Below are positions 1 through 8,724 of a DNA stretch of 14,246 bases, in pieces. The DNA is taken from positions 1-14,246 of the forward strand of contig CAZJDM010000123.1 in the NCBI GenBank assembly GCA_964544765.1, given 5' to 3'. Position 1 is the stretch's first letter, and each line of letters opens with the position of its first letter. The notes beneath the pieces were generated by a model. That model was not told where the DNA came from and did not search any database. It was given only the letters and a program-made list of their open reading frames with translations. A program made the translations under genes and the position numbers. This DNA is from CAZJDM01 sp964544765. GTDB taxonomy: Bacteria > Bdellovibrionota_B > Oligoflexia > CAYFLR01.

Positions 1-861
1 ATTAAATTAGTTCAAATAAATGGAGTCAAGGTGGGGTTCAGGCCTAACTTACATTGTAATAAAATGAATTTCCCATTAGAAGGTTTGCATTGTGAAACTG
101 GATCTGGAGTTTGGGAAGCGGCTCTTTCTGTCGATGATGCTCTGGAAGCTACGGACAAAGCAGCTCTATTTAAAACGTTTAGTAAAGCATTCTTTCAAAA
201 AAATAATTTGATAGCGACTTTTATGGCCAAGTGGTCGATGGATTTTCCCGGTCAAAGTGGTCATATTCATCAATCCTTATATCAAAATGGCAATAACCAA
301 AATATTTTTTACGATCAAAATAAACCCAACAACATGAGCGATATTATGGAAAAATATGTTGCTGGTCAAATAAAATACTTAAAGCCATTTTTATCCCTAT
401 GTGCTCCTAATATAAATTCATATACTCGCTTGATAAAAGGATTCTGGGCTCCAACAGCATCTACATGGGGAGTTGAAAATCGTACAGCGGCCCATCGTGT
501 TATCGGTGGTTCCGAAAAAGCTCAAAGGGTTGAATTTAGAGTTGGCGCCGCTGACGCAAATCCTTATTTAGCCGCAGCAGCCGTGCTTGGCGCAGGTTTA
601 TTAGGAATTGAGGCAAATTTGAAATTACCAGAGCCTATAAAAGGTAATGCTTACGCAATCCAGGACAATTTACCAGATGAATTGCAATTACCGTCTAATT
701 TACAAGATTCCATTTTCAATTTAAAAAGGAGTGAAGAAGCCCCTTTATTATTTGGAAAAGAATTTATCGAGCATTTCATTTCTACCCGAGAATGGGAACT
801 CAGAGAATATAACCGAACAGTAAACGACTGGCAGCTAAAACGCTATTTTGAAATTATCTAA
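1..861 (+). CDS. Glutamine synthetase family protein, C-terminal part (5' end outside window)
   Basis: The frame is open from base 1, so the gene starts upstream; the GTG at 31 is not a credible start. The visible 286 codons are the catalytic barrel of a glutamine-synthetase/gamma-glutamyl-ligase enzyme, which uses ATP to couple glutamate to ammonia or an amine. Landmarks are GSGVWEAAL (metal-binding Glu region), PGQSGHIHQSL (nucleotide/metal His loop), NRTAAHRV and VEFRVGAADANPYLAAAA, and the family-typical end DWQLKRYFEII. The usual C-terminal adenylylation segment of classical GlnA (NLYDLP) is replaced by GNAYAI, which argues for a PuuA-like or amine-specific ligase rather than the housekeeping enzyme. 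The next gene, an alcohol dehydrogenase, starts 12 nt downstream, so both probably act in one amine or amino-alcohol pathway (inference). The exact substrate is unknown. Confidence 0.9.
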   Translation: MKLVQINGVKVGFRPNLHCNKMNFPLEGLHCETGSGVWEAALSVDDALEATDKAALFKTFSKAFFQKNNLIATFMAKWSMDFPGQSGHIHQSLYQNGNNQNIFYDQNKPNNMSDIMEKYVAGQIKYLKPFLSLCAPNINSYTRLIKGFWAPTASTWGVENRTAAHRVIGGSEKAQRVEFRVGAADANPYLAAAAVLGAGLLGIEANLKLPEPIKGNAYAIQDNLPDELQLPSNLQDSIFNLKRSEEAPLLFGKEFIEHFISTREWELREYNRTVNDWQLKRYFEII

Positions 862-873
862 GGAGATTAAGTT

Positions 874-2031
874 ATGTTACAATTTAATTTTCCAACAACC
901 ATCTTATATGGTGAAGGTGCCTTAAAAGAATGCGCCCTGCGAATAAAGTCATTTAATCATACTAAATTATTACTTGTTACTGATGCTAACTTGGTTAAGG
1001 TTGGTGTAGTTCAAAAAGTCACCGCAGTTTTCCAATCATTGGATCTTAAATACCAAATATTTGATCAAGTCAGTCCAAACCCATTAGAGGAAGATATAGA
1101 ACTGGGAAGTAAACTTTATAAAGAAACTAATTGCGATTGTCTTGTCGCTTTAGGTGGAGGAAGTCCTATCGATGCGGCCAAAGTTATTAAAATTCGTGTT
1201 GCTCATAACGATCCTCTAGCCAAATTTGATGATTCTAAGGGAGGTGATAAGTATATTGTTAATCCAATGCCCCCGCTTTTTGCTATTTCTACCACTGCCG
1301 GAACGGGTAGTGAGGTAGGACGAGCGGGTGTTATTATTTTAAAAGATAGTGGATTAAAAACTATCTTCTTTCACCCTCAACTAATACCGAATATTGCCGT
1401 TTTAGAGCCTGGTTTAACCACTGGACTCCCATCACACATCACTGCAGCTACCGGTATAGATGCCTTCACCCATTGTCTGGAAGCTTGGTTTGTAAACAGC
1501 TTTCATCCCATGGCTGACGGTATAGCATTGTCTGGCATGGAGCTAATAATTGATAATCTGGACGTCGCTGTTAAAAATGGTAATAATTTGGAAGCTAGAG
1601 GAAAAATGTTAATGGCTGCATCCATGGGGGCAACAGCATTTCAAAAAGGTTTGGGGATGATCCATTCAATGGCCCATCCTTTATCCAGCGAGTTTAATGT
1701 ACATCATGGACTTGCGAATGCTCTTTTACTACCTGCAAGTTTATCTTTCTTAGAAAAATCTAACTTAACATCAGAAAATCAGAATAAAATATCTACAGTA
1801 CTAGAACTTTTTAGGCAAAAGGCTCCTCACCTTGCAAAATCCACTTTATCAGACACAATAAAAACCTGGATAGAATCATTAGGAATAAAACTGGGTCTAT
1901 CTCATTATAATATTAACTCAAAGGATATTGATAATCTAAGTCACAAGGCTTTTAAAGATCCTTGTCACACATTAAATATGATAAAAGTTACTAGAGAAGA
2001 TTTACAAGCCATTTTCACTGACTCAATTTAA
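874..2031 (+). CDS. Iron-containing (type III) alcohol dehydrogenase
   Basis: This 385-residue protein has the usual length of group III Fe-ADHs, which are cytosolic NAD(P)-dependent enzymes interconverting alcohols and aldehydes. The nucleotide-binding glycine motif GGGSPIDAAK lies at residues 94-103 and TTAGTGSEVGR at 140-150. The four expected iron ligands are visible: Asp196 and His200 in GIDAFTHCLEAW, then His264 and His278 in the stretch HSMAHPL...HHGLANALLLP, with conserved His268 between them. The ATG is preceded by a strong AAGGAGA Shine-Dalgarno at the stop codon of the glutamine-synthetase gene, so the two are co-transcribed. Oxidation of an alcohol group on a gamma-glutamylated amine would be a consistent joint role, but that is inference. 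The substrate cannot be read from sequence. Confidence 0.93.
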   Translation: MLQFNFPTTILYGEGALKECALRIKSFNHTKLLLVTDANLVKVGVVQKVTAVFQSLDLKYQIFDQVSPNPLEEDIELGSKLYKETNCDCLVALGGGSPIDAAKVIKIRVAHNDPLAKFDDSKGGDKYIVNPMPPLFAISTTAGTGSEVGRAGVIILKDSGLKTIFFHPQLIPNIAVLEPGLTTGLPSHITAATGIDAFTHCLEAWFVNSFHPMADGIALSGMELIIDNLDVAVKNGNNLEARGKMLMAASMGATAFQKGLGMIHSMAHPLSSEFNVHHGLANALLLPASLSFLEKSNLTSENQNKISTVLELFRQKAPHLAKSTLSDTIKTWIESLGIKLGLSHYNINSKDIDNLSHKAFKDPCHTLNMIKVTREDLQAIFTDSI

Positions 2032-2037
2032 TCAAAA

Positions 2038-2060
2038 ATTTGCAGTAAACATACTGCTTT
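2038..2060. terminator. Possible weak bidirectional terminator between convergent genes
   Basis: Arms GCAGTA (2042-2047) and TACTGC (2052-2057) form a perfect 6-bp stem with a 4-nt AACA loop, placed between two convergent operons. It is followed by TTT on the plus strand and by AAATTTTT on the minus strand. The stem is short and the U tract imperfect, so location is the main support. Confidence 0.35.
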
Positions 2061-2106
2061 AGAGGCGAGCAAAGTCAAATGCCTTTTGGTAAAATTTTTA
2101 TTTCAA

Positions 2107-2904
2107 TTATAAAAGATCCTTTTCTAAGATCCGATCAGTAATAATACTAACAACTCCACTTTTAATTTGTTCAACAGCTTTATCCACATCATTAACTACC
2201 CAAGTCGCCACCAAAACACCTTTTTGTTTCATTTTTAATATAAAATCTTCGTTCAAGTATTTATAATCCATGTGAATAAAATCAGGCTTACAAAGAAACA
2301 TGAACCACATTTTTCGTCGCCAGAAATTATTATCTACATCTTTAAGATTAAAAGTAACTAACAAAGCTCGGGGAATTTTTGGTGATTGTCTGCGTAAATG
2401 ATAAAGTATAAAAGGATCGTAACTAGAAACAACAATTCTTTTACTGGAACTTTTTATAACTTCTATAACCTGTATTACTAAATTCCTGGAAAAAAAATCG
2501 CTGGATTTCAATTCAACATTAATCCACTGTGGAGTTCTATCGTCTGATAGCACCTCAGCAAGGCTAGAAACTCCAGCTTTTTCTTTTAATTGATCAGCTG
2601 TAAGAGAACGCAGCTTATCTGGAACACCCACTAACCGCTTTAAATCTTTATCATGAAACACAACTGGGATACCATCACCAGATAAACGCACATCAAGCTC
2701 TACCATACCATATCCTTTCTCTAAAGATTGACGAAAGGATTGTAGGGTGTTTTCTATTGCTCCTTCTTCGCGGTACCCCCTGTGATTTTGTAGTCTAGGT
2801 ATATCAGTTAACTGTTTATCATACTTGTCCGGCATCCAGTTTCGGTTTTTATAAACCCAAACAGCAATTATTAAAATAAAGAGTACGATAATAATAGTTA
2901 TCAA
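2107..2904 (-). CDS. Glycerophosphodiester phosphodiesterase family protein, membrane-anchored
   Basis: The 265-residue product hydrolyses glycerophosphodiesters (deacylated phospholipids) to glycerol-3-phosphate and an alcohol if it behaves like its family. A hydrophobic segment at residues 1-18 looks like an N-terminal membrane anchor, with the catalytic domain following it. GDPD signatures are clear: HRG (His41-Arg42), ENT (51-53), ELDVRLS with Glu69 and Asp71, the general-acid HD pair at 84-85, Glu131/Lys133 in NVELKSS, and a C-terminal TWVVND followed by IITDR. The start is a TTG at 2904, chosen because AGGA (plus-strand tcct, 2911-2914) lies 6 nt upstream and the membrane segment begins right there. 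It lies 56 nt after the phosphotriesterase gene on the same strand and is probably its operon partner; both are phosphodiester/ester hydrolases. Confidence 0.9.
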   Translation of the reverse strand: MITIIIVLFILIIAVWVYKNRNWMPDKYDKQLTDIPRLQNHRGYREEGAIENTLQSFRQSLEKGYGMVELDVRLSGDGIPVVFHDKDLKRLVGVPDKLRSLTADQLKEKAGVSSLAEVLSDDRTPQWINVELKSSDFFSRNLVIQVIEVIKSSSKRIVVSSYDPFILYHLRRQSPKIPRALLVTFNLKDVDNNFWRRKMWFMFLCKPDFIHMDYKYLNEDFILKMKQKGVLVATWVVNDVDKAVEQIKSGVVSIITDRILEKDLL

Positions 2905-2960
2905 ACCATATCCTAATAAAAGAAACTGTATGTAAAAGTATGATCCCTACTCACAAAAAC

Positions 2961-4049
2961 CTAGTATTGTAACATTCTAGCAGGATTTTCAACAATTATT
3001 TTTTCAATGTCTTCCTCTTTGATTCCCATTTGCCGCAAGGTAGGAACAACAAAATCCAATATACGGCAATAACCATGCCCACCGTACCTTCTAGTCATAA
3101 TTTTCTGATAAATATCATTACCAATAACAATTTGATCCGAATAACCATCCTTAATTAAAGACACCAAGCCCGCCATTTTTACCATATCAGGGATATCGAA
3201 ACGACCAAATACTTCCATATCATAGGGTGATCCAAAAAGATCAATACATATATTTACCCCACTATCAAGCAACTCTTTGGCCCAATCTAAATTTAATTTC
3301 CATGAAGCTGGATCTAAAACTACGGTTTTTATGTCAGTAGGAAAAAAAGAAAATTGAAGGTGACAAAAAAGTAGTTTCTCTGGCTTAATTCCCTCTGCTA
3401 AAAATTTCTTTAACATCATTCGGCGTTTGCTTGGAGTAGTAGTGGAGCTAGTATGAGCGGTCACCAGCAAACCTGTTTCATTGGCAACACGAATAGCAGC
3501 TGCTCCAAATTTAAACTCTAATTCACTTCCCTTAAGAATTGCTGTTTTAATGTGCCCAGCTTTAATAGATGTGCCGTCAATTCCTTCTTCAATTTCTTGC
3601 CTAAGAAATGTAATGAAATCTTCTATAGTCATTTGACAAAATCGTTCTGACCAGGATTCTTCCACATAAAAGCCTGTGCTAGCAATTAAGTTCACTTTGG
3701 TTATTTGAGAAATTCGTTGTAATCCAGCAATATTTCGACGAATACCAGGGGCACTTGTTTCAAGAATTGTTTGCCCTCCCATATTTTTAAAATAACTTAC
3801 TTCCTTCTCCATCAAATCAACATCCGTAAGGTTCCAATTATCATCAGAATAGACCTGATAACCATGATGGAGATAAGACAAATTATTCATCTTCACAGGC
3901 TCTGTTAAATCTATGGGAAGTAAATCATGATTTTTTTGATTAAAAAGGCTTTTATAAAATCCTGCATTTACCTGAATATGATCATGCATGGAAGTAACTC
4001 CAAGCTGCGATGCAGGAATAGGTCCACAAACGGTCATGATTTTTTTCAT
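2961..4049 (-). CDS. Phosphotriesterase-family metal-dependent hydrolase
   Basis: This is a 362-residue TIM-barrel amidohydrolase of the phosphotriesterase/Php group, which uses a binuclear metal centre to cleave phosphoesters, lactones or carboxyl esters. The opening GPIPASQLGVTSMHDHI is family-typical and gives metal ligands His22 and His24. AGHIKTA at 164-170 places Lys168 where the carboxylated bridging Lys of phosphotriesterase sits; Php uses a Glu near this spot. His199 (TAHTSS), His230 (FCHLQF) and Asp312 (IGNDIY) complete the centre. RRYGGHGYCRI and IIVENPARML are the usual C-terminal signatures. Native substrates of such proteins are mostly unknown; lactonase or phosphodiester roles are open. 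It is first in a unit with the glycerophosphodiesterase. The ATG at 4049 has only a weak AAAGG well upstream; an in-frame ATG five codons in is an alternative start. Confidence 0.9.
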   Translation of the reverse strand: MKKIMTVCGPIPASQLGVTSMHDHIQVNAGFYKSLFNQKNHDLLPIDLTEPVKMNNLSYLHHGYQVYSDDNWNLTDVDLMEKEVSYFKNMGGQTILETSAPGIRRNIAGLQRISQITKVNLIASTGFYVEESWSERFCQMTIEDFITFLRQEIEEGIDGTSIKAGHIKTAILKGSELEFKFGAAAIRVANETGLLVTAHTSSTTTPSKRRMMLKKFLAEGIKPEKLLFCHLQFSFFPTDIKTVVLDPASWKLNLDWAKELLDSGVNICIDLFGSPYDMEVFGRFDIPDMVKMAGLVSLIKDGYSDQIVIGNDIYQKIMTRRYGGHGYCRILDFVVPTLRQMGIKEEDIEKIIVENPARMLQY

Positions 4050-4073
4050 GTTTTATTAAACCTTTTTACTATC

Positions 4074-4115
4074 TTCAGCTTAAATTAGTTTATGCTGAAA
4101 TAACATACTATTCAA
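4074..4115 (-). promoter_or_regulatory. Predicted promoter of the phosphotriesterase gene with overlapping inverted repeat
   Basis: On the minus strand TTGAAT (4110-4115) and TAAACT (4087-4092) are separated by 17 nt, a reasonable sigma-70 promoter about 40 nt before the start codon. Arms TTCAGC (4074-4079) and GCTGAA (4094-4099) form an inverted repeat that straddles the -10 box, as an operator would. No regulator gene is adjacent, so the binding factor is unknown. Confidence 0.45.
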
Positions 4116-4137
4116 AAAGTAGTTTTGTCTTATCTTT

Positions 4138-4164
4138 TTTACATATTTTAATACTTTATGTAAA
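4138..4164. repeat. Inverted repeat TTTACATA-11-TATGTAAA
   Basis: Perfect 8-bp arms at 4138-4145 and 4157-4164 flank an 11-nt AT-rich centre in the 268-bp gap between hsdR and the phosphotriesterase gene. The centre-to-centre spacing is about two helical turns, as for a dimeric regulator site. It lies just upstream of the predicted promoter. AT-rich DNA makes chance palindromes likely. Confidence 0.35.
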
Positions 4165-4317
4165 GTTTAATATATTTCATACTTTTTTATATATAATAAT
4201 AGATTTAAATAGATTAATGTGGTATTCAGATGTCTATTAGACAAGTAAATAAGCCTGTGACAAAATTTCTGGCGCATAGCATTGATAGATTATTTTGAAA
4301 TGTCTTGACTCAGAAAA

Positions 4318-7300
4318 TTATAAACAAGTTGAACGAGTCATTTCTTCAGCGATAAGCTCTGCTTGTTTCAAAACCGTTTCGGTGGCAAGTTTTTGCATGT
4401 CTGGTGGGTAACCGTATTGTCGTAATGTCCTTTTAACAATAACTTTTAACTTGGCTTTCACGCTTTCTTTTATCGTCCAATCAATTGAGGCATTATCTCT
4501 GACCTTATGAAATAAAACAACCGCAAGTTCCCTTAGTTTATCTTTCTGCATTAACTCGCGAGCACTGTCATTATCAGAAATAGCGGTATAAAAAGCATAT
4601 TCAAAATCAGATAACCCCATCTCTTTCGGTTCCTGATCCATCTTATGGATTTCTTTGCTCAACTTAATAAGTTCATCTATGACTTCAGCAGCAGTCAGTA
4701 CTTTGTTATGATATTTCTTAATTGCATTTTCCAGCATTTCCATTAACGATTTACCTTGGATCAGATTTTTCTTAGTCCTGGATTTAATTTCATCATTAAG
4801 CAGTTTTTTCAATACTTCTAATGCAACGTTTTTATGCTGCATGTTTTTTACTTCAAGAAGGAATTCTTCTGACAAGATTGAAATATCAGGTTTTTTCAAA
4901 CCTGCCGCATCAAAAACATCGATTACTTGTTCGGTAATCAATGCCTTGTCAATCACCTGTCTAATTGCAGTTTCGATATCTTCATCAGTTCGACCTGTAC
5001 CAGTGCCGTCAAACTTAGCCAACCGAGCTTTAACCGCCTGAAAAAATGATACCTCGTCTTTTACATCCATTGCCTGGTCATGGGGTATAGCGATTGAGAA
5101 TGCTTGTGATAAGGCCGTAACTTCATCAATGTAACGCTTCTTGCCGTTGTCTAAACCTAAAATGTGTTCTTCAGCCGCCAATATCATTGATAGCTTCTTT
5201 GAGGTGTCAGCCTGAAAATAATCCTCGTAAGGAAAACCATGGAACATCTGAGAGACAACTTCTAATTTTTCCAACATTAATTGTACGGCTTTCTCTTGAG
5301 TTTCCGCAGGCTCACCCTTACCCCCACTATCGGAATAAAATGAAAGGGCTTTTTTCAAGTCAGATGCAATCCCAAGATAATCCACTACCAACCCACCTGG
5401 TTTATCTTTGTAGACACGGTTAACTCTAGCAATGGCCTGCATCAAGTTATGACCCTTCATCGGCTTATCAATATATAGGGTATGCATCGAGGGTGCATCA
5501 AATCCAGTTAGCCACATATCTCTTACTATGACCAACTTTAGCTCATCTTCAGGATCTTTCATCCGATCCACTAATGCCCGACGCTGGTCTTTTGTGGTAT
5601 GATGCTTTGATATTTCAGGACCGTCAGAAGAGGCAGAAGTCATAACAACCTTAATAACTCCTTTTTTAAGATCGTTACTGTGCCACTCTGATTTAAGTTT
5701 AACAATTTCTTTATAAAGATCTGCTGCGATCCTCCGTGACATGGTAACGATCATCGCCTTGCCTTCAAATACCTCTTGTCGACCTTCAAAGTGAGCCACA
5801 ATGTCTTTAGCTACTTGTTTAATTCTGTTTTCACTTCCAATTAGTGCTTCTAATTGAGTCCATTTTGCTTTTTGGGTTTCAGATAATTCTTCTTGATCTA
5901 GTTCGTCATCTAATTCATCAACCAGCTTTTTACCTTCATCACTCAAGTTAACTTTAGCCAAACGGCTTTCGTAGAAAATTCGGACTGTGGCACCATCACT
6001 AATCGCTTGAGCAATGTCATAAACATCAACATAGTTACCAAAAACTGCTGGCGTATTAACATCGGTACTTTCAATTGGAGTGCCGGTAAAACCAAGATAG
6101 GTGGCACTAGGTAATGCGTCGCGCATATATTTTGCAAAACCATAGACGACCTTCTTACCGATGACATTCCCTTTTTCATCCTTATCATCAATGGTTTTAG
6201 CCTTAAAACCATACTGAGTTCTATGAGCTTCATCGGCGATTACGATAATATTTTTTCGATCTGATAATTTTTCATAAACATTGCCTTCTGCTGGCCGAAA
6301 TTTTTGTATCGTGGTAAAGACAACGCCACCGGAAGCTACTTTTAACAACTCCTTTAATCTTCCTCGATCATCCGCTTGAACAGGATCTTGACGTATTAAT
6401 TGTTTTGAAGCAGCGAAGGTATCAAATAGTTGATCATCTAGGTCATTTCGGTCAGTGATAATCAATACGGTTGGATTGTCCATTGCTAAGACAATTTTTC
6501 CAGTATAAAATACCATAGATAGAGATTTTCCACTACCTTGTGTATGCCAAACAACTCCCCCCTTTCGATCACCAATGGTATCTTTTTTATCCTGCGGTAT
6601 CACTTCATGATTCTTTACATAACCAGAAGCTCTCAAGGTTGATTCAACAGCTTTGTTTACTGCATAATACTGATGGTAAGCTGCCAATTTTTTCACGGTT
6701 TGAATACTGATAATACCTGATTCTTTATCTTCCTTTTTGCTTTTTTCAAAAACAATAAAGTGGCGAATTAAATCCAAGACAATAGGCTTTTGAAGCATAC
6801 CCATAATAAGCGTTTCCATCTGGCCTATCAGCGACGAGTCTTCCTTCTCACCATCAGATGTTTTCCATGCCATAAACCTGCTCATACCAGCAGATATTGT
6901 CCCAGATCTTGCTTCTAATCCGTCAGTGATAATTAAAAAAACGTTATAGGTAAATAGCGAAGGAATTGCAACCTTATATGTTTGTAGTTGTTTAAAAGCA
7001 GAGCGTATGGTCGCATTCTCATCAACTGGGTTCTTTAGCTCAATAACCACTAAAGGAAGACCGTTGACAAATAAGATCACATCGGGTCGTTTATTGACTC
7101 CATTTTCAATTACAGTAAGTTGGTTGGCTACCACAAACTCATTATTTTCAGGATTTTTAAAATCAATAAGCCAGACAAAATCACCTCGACTATGCCCATC
7201 TTTTTGAATGGTTACTTTTATTCCGTTTGTAAGCATACGGTGAAATTTTTCATTGTTAGCGATTAATTCTGGCGAATTTAAACGTTGGATTTGCTTTAAA

Positions 7301-7509
7301 GCATCAGCTTGAATATCATGTGGAATATGGGGGTTGATCCTGCTTACGGCAGTTTTCAGTCTTTCTGGTAGTATTACTTGTTCAAATGACTCTCTTTCGG
7401 GGAACTCGCTATCGGGGGCAATATCAGGCCCATAAACATAATCATAACCCGATTTTTCTAATAATTCGATTGCAAATTTTTCAATTTCTGATTCAGTTAT
7501 TTTATGCAT
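4318..7509 (-). CDS. hsdR: Type I restriction enzyme, R (restriction/translocase) subunit
   Basis: The 1063-residue protein is full length for HsdR, the subunit that translocates and cleaves unmodified DNA within the R2M2S complex. An N-terminal PD-(D/E)xK nuclease is seen at about 135-160, with Asp143 (RPDVILF) and Glu157-x-Lys159 (VVIELKNP). The superfamily 2 motor follows: Walker A TQGSGKS (323-329), ADEAH (425-429), GFTGTP (473-478), LTGFDAP (667-673) and motif VI QAIARVNRVY (691-700). A helical C-terminal region, which usually docks onto the methylase, fills the rest. It is last in the operon, 18 nt after the remnant of a protease gene, with only a weak ribosome site (AAGTGA). That arrangement suggests the deletion that trimmed the protease ended just before hsdR. 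I see no frameshift or lost catalytic residue. Confidence 0.95.
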   Translation of the reverse strand: MHKITESEIEKFAIELLEKSGYDYVYGPDIAPDSEFPERESFEQVILPERLKTAVSRINPHIPHDIQADALKQIQRLNSPELIANNEKFHRMLTNGIKVTIQKDGHSRGDFVWLIDFKNPENNEFVVANQLTVIENGVNKRPDVILFVNGLPLVVIELKNPVDENATIRSAFKQLQTYKVAIPSLFTYNVFLIITDGLEARSGTISAGMSRFMAWKTSDGEKEDSSLIGQMETLIMGMLQKPIVLDLIRHFIVFEKSKKEDKESGIISIQTVKKLAAYHQYYAVNKAVESTLRASGYVKNHEVIPQDKKDTIGDRKGGVVWHTQGSGKSLSMVFYTGKIVLAMDNPTVLIITDRNDLDDQLFDTFAASKQLIRQDPVQADDRGRLKELLKVASGGVVFTTIQKFRPAEGNVYEKLSDRKNIIVIADEAHRTQYGFKAKTIDDKDEKGNVIGKKVVYGFAKYMRDALPSATYLGFTGTPIESTDVNTPAVFGNYVDVYDIAQAISDGATVRIFYESRLAKVNLSDEGKKLVDELDDELDQEELSETQKAKWTQLEALIGSENRIKQVAKDIVAHFEGRQEVFEGKAMIVTMSRRIAADLYKEIVKLKSEWHSNDLKKGVIKVVMTSASSDGPEISKHHTTKDQRRALVDRMKDPEDELKLVIVRDMWLTGFDAPSMHTLYIDKPMKGHNLMQAIARVNRVYKDKPGGLVVDYLGIASDLKKALSFYSDSGGKGEPAETQEKAVQLMLEKLEVVSQMFHGFPYEDYFQADTSKKLSMILAAEEHILGLDNGKKRYIDEVTALSQAFSIAIPHDQAMDVKDEVSFFQAVKARLAKFDGTGTGRTDEDIETAIRQVIDKALITEQVIDVFDAAGLKKPDISILSEEFLLEVKNMQHKNVALEVLKKLLNDEIKSRTKKNLIQGKSLMEMLENAIKKYHNKVLTAAEVIDELIKLSKEIHKMDQEPKEMGLSDFEYAFYTAISDNDSARELMQKDKLRELAVVLFHKVRDNASIDWTIKESVKAKLKVIVKRTLRQYGYPPDMQKLATETVLKQAELIAEEMTRSTCL

Positions 7510-7527
7510 ATTTCACTTAACGCCGAG

Positions 7528-8724
7528 TTATGTACGTGCTCTTGTTTGTACCCTATCTTTATAAACAGCACAACCTGCAACCGCAGTTCCATGCCCTACT
7601 GTGTCCTGAGGTTCTGACTCAACAGATTGAAAATTTTATTCTCCACCAATGCAATCTAGTAGAGGGTGATTGGAAATAATTCCTGAATCAACAATTAAAA
7701 TGCCAGCGGCGTTTTCATCAGGTTTGTTTATTGTATGATCTGATACGTCTGGCCTCATTAACTCATAGGGATTAAACGTTGGGATGGCTGGGCGATCTGC
7801 TCTAGCGATTTCTTTAAGCTCAATGATTTCGTCAAAGATTCCTTTGGTCAGCTTTGCCCGTATAAGCACAAATGAGTTAGTGATAAGCTCATCAGTAATT
7901 CTGAAATCCGCATTGTCTCGATAGGCATTGTCTAGTTCATCAATAAAACCCTGGTTTTGATCAGGATCAGGCATTCGCCAAAACTCCACATCAATGAATT
8001 CCGGCGTTTTACCCAATGGTTTATTATTTAAGCCTTCACCGATCTTTTTATCTTTTGGAATATCCCGTATTTCTTCAATCGCATTGAAGAAATCATAATT
8101 TCCAGGTGTAAACTTTTTTAAGACTGAAATGATATGTTTCTTGTATTGAGTAAAGTTGTCTGGAATACTGATGTTTACTTTATCAATTGGGCCGTGGATC
8201 TTGGCATTTTGTTTAATTACTGCATAATCGGGATTTAATAAATTTGTTTGTCTTAAATGATTACGGATTACTTGAGAGTCATTCAAAGATAGACCAATAT
8301 CCTCTTTTATAAAAGCATTTTCAGGAACAACCTCCCCAATTTCTTTTGCATAATCAGTGATTTTAGTTTGAAAGTCAGTAAATTGCTCTCTATCATTAAA
8401 AACAATCCAATAGCCTTTCTTTCCTTCTGCGATAGATAAGACCTGAATCCCCATTGAAGAAAGGGTTTTTTCAAATGTTTCAGTTGGAACATTTTGATTA
8501 ACTTGGATTTCATAAATTAAAGAGGGGTTTAGTTTATTTTGAAATTTTGTTTTAATATTTGAAAAAGAGGTTGCTATTTCATTTGAGCTTTGGATGCCTT
8601 TATTGGAAAAGTCGGTTTTATTTCTTCTTTCTGGAAAAGTGTATCCGCCACCTTTAACCTCCCTCTTCTTTCGGTCAATATTATCTTGATATAGGGGCAG
8701 TCTGAGATGTTCATAATTGGCCAT
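7528..8724 (-). pseudogene. Subtilisin-like (S8) protease, IetS-like, truncated and interrupted by an in-frame stop
   Basis: Codons 1-362 (8724 down to 7639) give a long N-terminal region without recognisable motifs, then the start of a subtilase fold: GILIVDSGIISNHPLL, where Asp346 is the first triad residue. A TAA at 7636-7638 stops the frame. Reading on in the same frame gives 35 more codons to 7528, including DTVGHGTAVAGCAVY, the unmistakable His box (His at codon 378). A second stop follows, and the oxyanion Asn and GTS-type Ser box are absent; hsdR begins 18 nt later. The gene has therefore suffered a nonsense change plus loss of its 3' half, and no active protease can be made. Its ATG overlaps the ATPase stop (TAATG), so the two were translationally coupled. 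An ATPase plus S8 protease is the architecture of the IetAS defence pair (family assignment from memory). Confidence 0.88.

Noticed and set aside
4231..4243. TGTCT-ATT-AGACA palindrome downstream of hsdR as a terminator
   Set aside because: Only five paired bases and no T tract on the minus strand.
4841..5423. Two plus-strand open frames of 66 and 78 codons
   Set aside because: They lie entirely antisense to hsdR, whose motifs and length are intact, and lack ribosome sites or recognisable domains.
7636..7638. Programmed stop-codon readthrough in the protease gene
   Set aside because: Reading through adds only 35 residues and still lacks the Ser box, so no functional protease would result; decay explains it better.
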